Shown one piece after another: positions 62,749-64,000 of a stretch of 64,000 nucleotides of DNA (its first letter is position 1; the number at the start of each line of letters is the position of its first letter). Position numbers and translations under genes: made by a program. Source of the stretch: an uncultured Rhodopila sp. (GTDB lineage Bacteria; Pseudomonadota; Alphaproteobacteria; Acetobacterales; Acetobacteraceae); contig CAINOE010000155.1 in assembly GCA_903851415.1 (NCBI GenBank), positions 1 through 64,000 on the forward strand. The letters run 5' to 3'. Below the pieces are notes generated by a model. It did no database searches and was not told the DNA's origin. It saw only the letters and a program-made list of their open reading frames with translations.

Positions 62749-63442
62749 GGGGGGCGGCCCGATCGGTGTTGGCCAGTTGCAGTTACGCGCCGGTCACTCG
62801 TCGAAAGCCCCTTCGCGCGGCAGGACGTTCAGGAGCTAGTCAGCCAGGACGTCTGCCGACAACGCTGTCGATCGCGAGCGCATAGAACTCTGCCGGAAGT
62901 TTGGCGCCGCGTTGCCCGACTCGCTTTGGGAAACGCCTGCCATTAGGTCCAACAAATAATCCTTCTTTTTCAATAAACTAGAAGCCATCGCAGTAAGAGG
63001 GGCAAAACCCTGGGCAATTCCAATCGCTGAGCAGATCGGTGCGGTTAGCACCCACGCAACGATGGCGGAAGTCCGCGGTTCGGTCACAAGGTGCCGACGA
63101 TTGCTGCACCTGCGTGCCCAGGGTTTTGCCCCGCTTACCCATCGCAGCGCAACCGTTTAGGCGGGGGGATATGGGCTTGTACGACGGGTGCACTCGTGTG
63201 AACCGCGTCGCTGGTAACCCATCCCGACGGCTTGCCAGGATGTTCTGTTTCTGATACCAAGCGGCAGGAACAACGAGTCTTGCGGCCTGCTGCCATGGTC
63301 AGTTGGTCCAAGCTGCTTAACCAAGCACGTGCCGCGACAGATCGTTCGAACAAACGACCTATCACAGGCAGATATTTCAATGGGTTAAACTCAACGCAGA
63401 ATGGCGAGACACATGCGCGAATGTTTGGGAACGGAGGACGAA
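62749..63442. other. intergenic region with inverted repeat, AT-richer
   Basis: About 690 nt before the GTPase gene, with lower GC than the rest of the window. It holds an 18-bp perfect inverted repeat listed separately. Short open frames on both strands exist; none resembles a known family. Confidence 0.45.
62999..63132. repeat. 18-bp perfect inverted repeat with 98-nt spacer
   Basis: The left arm at 62999-63016 (GGGGCAAAACCCTGGGCA) and the right arm at 63115-63132 are exact reverse complements, with partial pairing continuing outward for some 15 nt. It lies at the boundary between core genes and the AT-richer accessory stretch and might be the end of a mobile element or a structured RNA. 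Confidence 0.75.
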
Positions 63443-64000
63443 ATGGCGGGGCAACAGGTGGCTCCCCAAGTGCCGGTAGATACGCGCACCGCCTTTTTCG
63501 CCACAATGTCTGATTTGCAGGCGGATTTCGCCGCCGCCGCTGCCGACATCCATACGCGGGAGGCGACGATGAAAACGGCGCTAGCCGACATACGATACAT
63601 GCTGCGCGACGGCATTGGCCAGACGGTCCTCACCGCCTCGCATCCTCTCGCGCGTTTTATGACCGAATTCAACGAAGAACTCCTGCACATTGTGCAGGAT
63701 TGGCTTGAGCGTATCGAAAAGTTTGACCGCAACACCGAATTCAGAAAGGGCCTGACTGACAGTCTCGTGGTTTTCGTGCTCGGCAAGGTGAAGGCTGGCA
63801 AGAGCTCGCTCGGCAACTACGTGGCGTATGGCCGCAGTGACCCTAAAGGGGCGACAATCACCGAACCGCTACCGGATTTCTTTACGGCCGCGATGGCGCA
63901 AGGCGAGGAAGGCCGAGCGGAGGCTGCGGTTGGGAAAGGCGGATATTTCCGCGTCGGTACAAGCGAGACAACGAAGTCAATCCAAGGATTCCGTGTTACC
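63443..64000 (+). CDS. dynamin-like GTPase, partial (window end)
   Basis: The first 186 residues of a longer protein that runs past the window end. An N-terminal helical part of about 110 residues (ADIHTREATMKTALADIRYM, FMTEFNEELLHIVQDWLERI) precedes a P-loop, VVFVLGKVKAGKSSLGNY, of dynamin/LeoA type (GxxxxGKSS), and a likely switch I Thr in SETTKSIQGF. Bacterial dynamin-like proteins remodel membranes, and some act in phage defence. ATG 63443 has GGAGG 6 nt upstream; ATG 63413 is also in frame. Lower GC and codon use unlike the neighbours suggest acquisition. Confidence 0.75.
   Translation, partial: MAGQQVAPQVPVDTRTAFFATMSDLQADFAAAAADIHTREATMKTALADIRYMLRDGIGQTVLTASHPLARFMTEFNEELLHIVQDWLERIEKFDRNTEFRKGLTDSLVVFVLGKVKAGKSSLGNYVAYGRSDPKGATITEPLPDFFTAAMAQGEEGRAEAAVGKGGYFRVGTSETTKSIQGFRVT

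Noticed and set aside
62836..63087. 83-codon minus-strand frame between the phosphoribosyltransferase and GTPase genes
   Set aside because: Composition is plausible, but there is no ribosome site, no known family and overlap with the inverted repeat arm.

Overview
The window is about 64 kb of GC-rich DNA with dense, tightly packed genes and frequent 4-nt start/stop overlaps. The housekeeping genes are alphaproteobacterial in type: enolase, TatB-TatC-SerS, PriA, a SUV3-like helicase followed by an S4 protein, 7Fe ferredoxin and CarD, class II DAHP synthase, and HemJ. Together with the XdhC and molybdopterin genes, the hopping between envelope and metabolic blocks and the very high GC, this suggests a Rhodospirillales/Acetobacteraceae genome. 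The taxonomic call is inference; no rRNA or tRNA gene was seen.

Layout. 1-2.5 kb: a 46-bp perfect palindrome, then a molybdenum-cofactor gene pair (fused MPT-binding/MocA-like protein and XdhC) on the minus strand. 3.2-13.8 kb: an envelope/glycan region with a Wzx-type flippase, HldE, a stand-alone BKACE enzyme, a WcbI-TPR protein, a broken FkbH, an acyl carrier protein, an unknown protein that shares a C-terminal domain with a decayed WcbI gene, and two WcbI remnants in tandem. 14.1-15.9 kb: a small secreted protein and a lytic transglycosylase with Cys-containing tandem repeats and a SPOR domain. 16.0-24.6 kb: an accessory island holding a trypco2 / trypsin-NB-ARC / TPR system, an MFS transporter, a DUF4062-TPR pseudogene with three lesions, a Phd-VapC toxin-antitoxin pair and an antitoxin remnant. 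24.7-43.8 kb: mostly core genes (PEP-CTERM protein, enolase, CsbD, phosphatase, TatBC, SerS, MsrB with a divergent PadR regulator, an FAH-family enzyme, PriA, a methyltransferase, PanD lacking its N-terminus, the helicase, an S4 protein with an apparent ATA start, FdxA, CarD). 44.3-52.6 kb: two periplasmic binding proteins, an Hsp70-like protein, a pseudopilin, a phosphatase and an M16 peptidase. 52.9-57.7 kb: a four-gene efflux operon with the E. coli ytcA-mdtN-mdtO-mdtP order. 57.6-62.7 kb: HemJ, HAD, acyltransferase, DAHP synthase and a nicotinate phosphoribosyltransferase-like enzyme. 63-64 kb: an inverted repeat and the start of a dynamin-like GTPase cut by the window end.

Working together. 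The strongest candidate for an unusual system is 16,091-19,393. There a small trypco2 protein lies directly upstream of a protease-STAND ATPase, whose TPR sensor array is encoded in the next frame. The frame change sits on a GGGG run with a TGATG overlap, so it could be a split protein, a slippage product or a recent frameshift. The TPR array is built of near-identical 135-bp units, consistent with recent expansion. The second notable theme is decay of a surface-glycan decoration locus (FkbH without its HAD domain, ACP, and three WcbI-type genes of which only one is intact).
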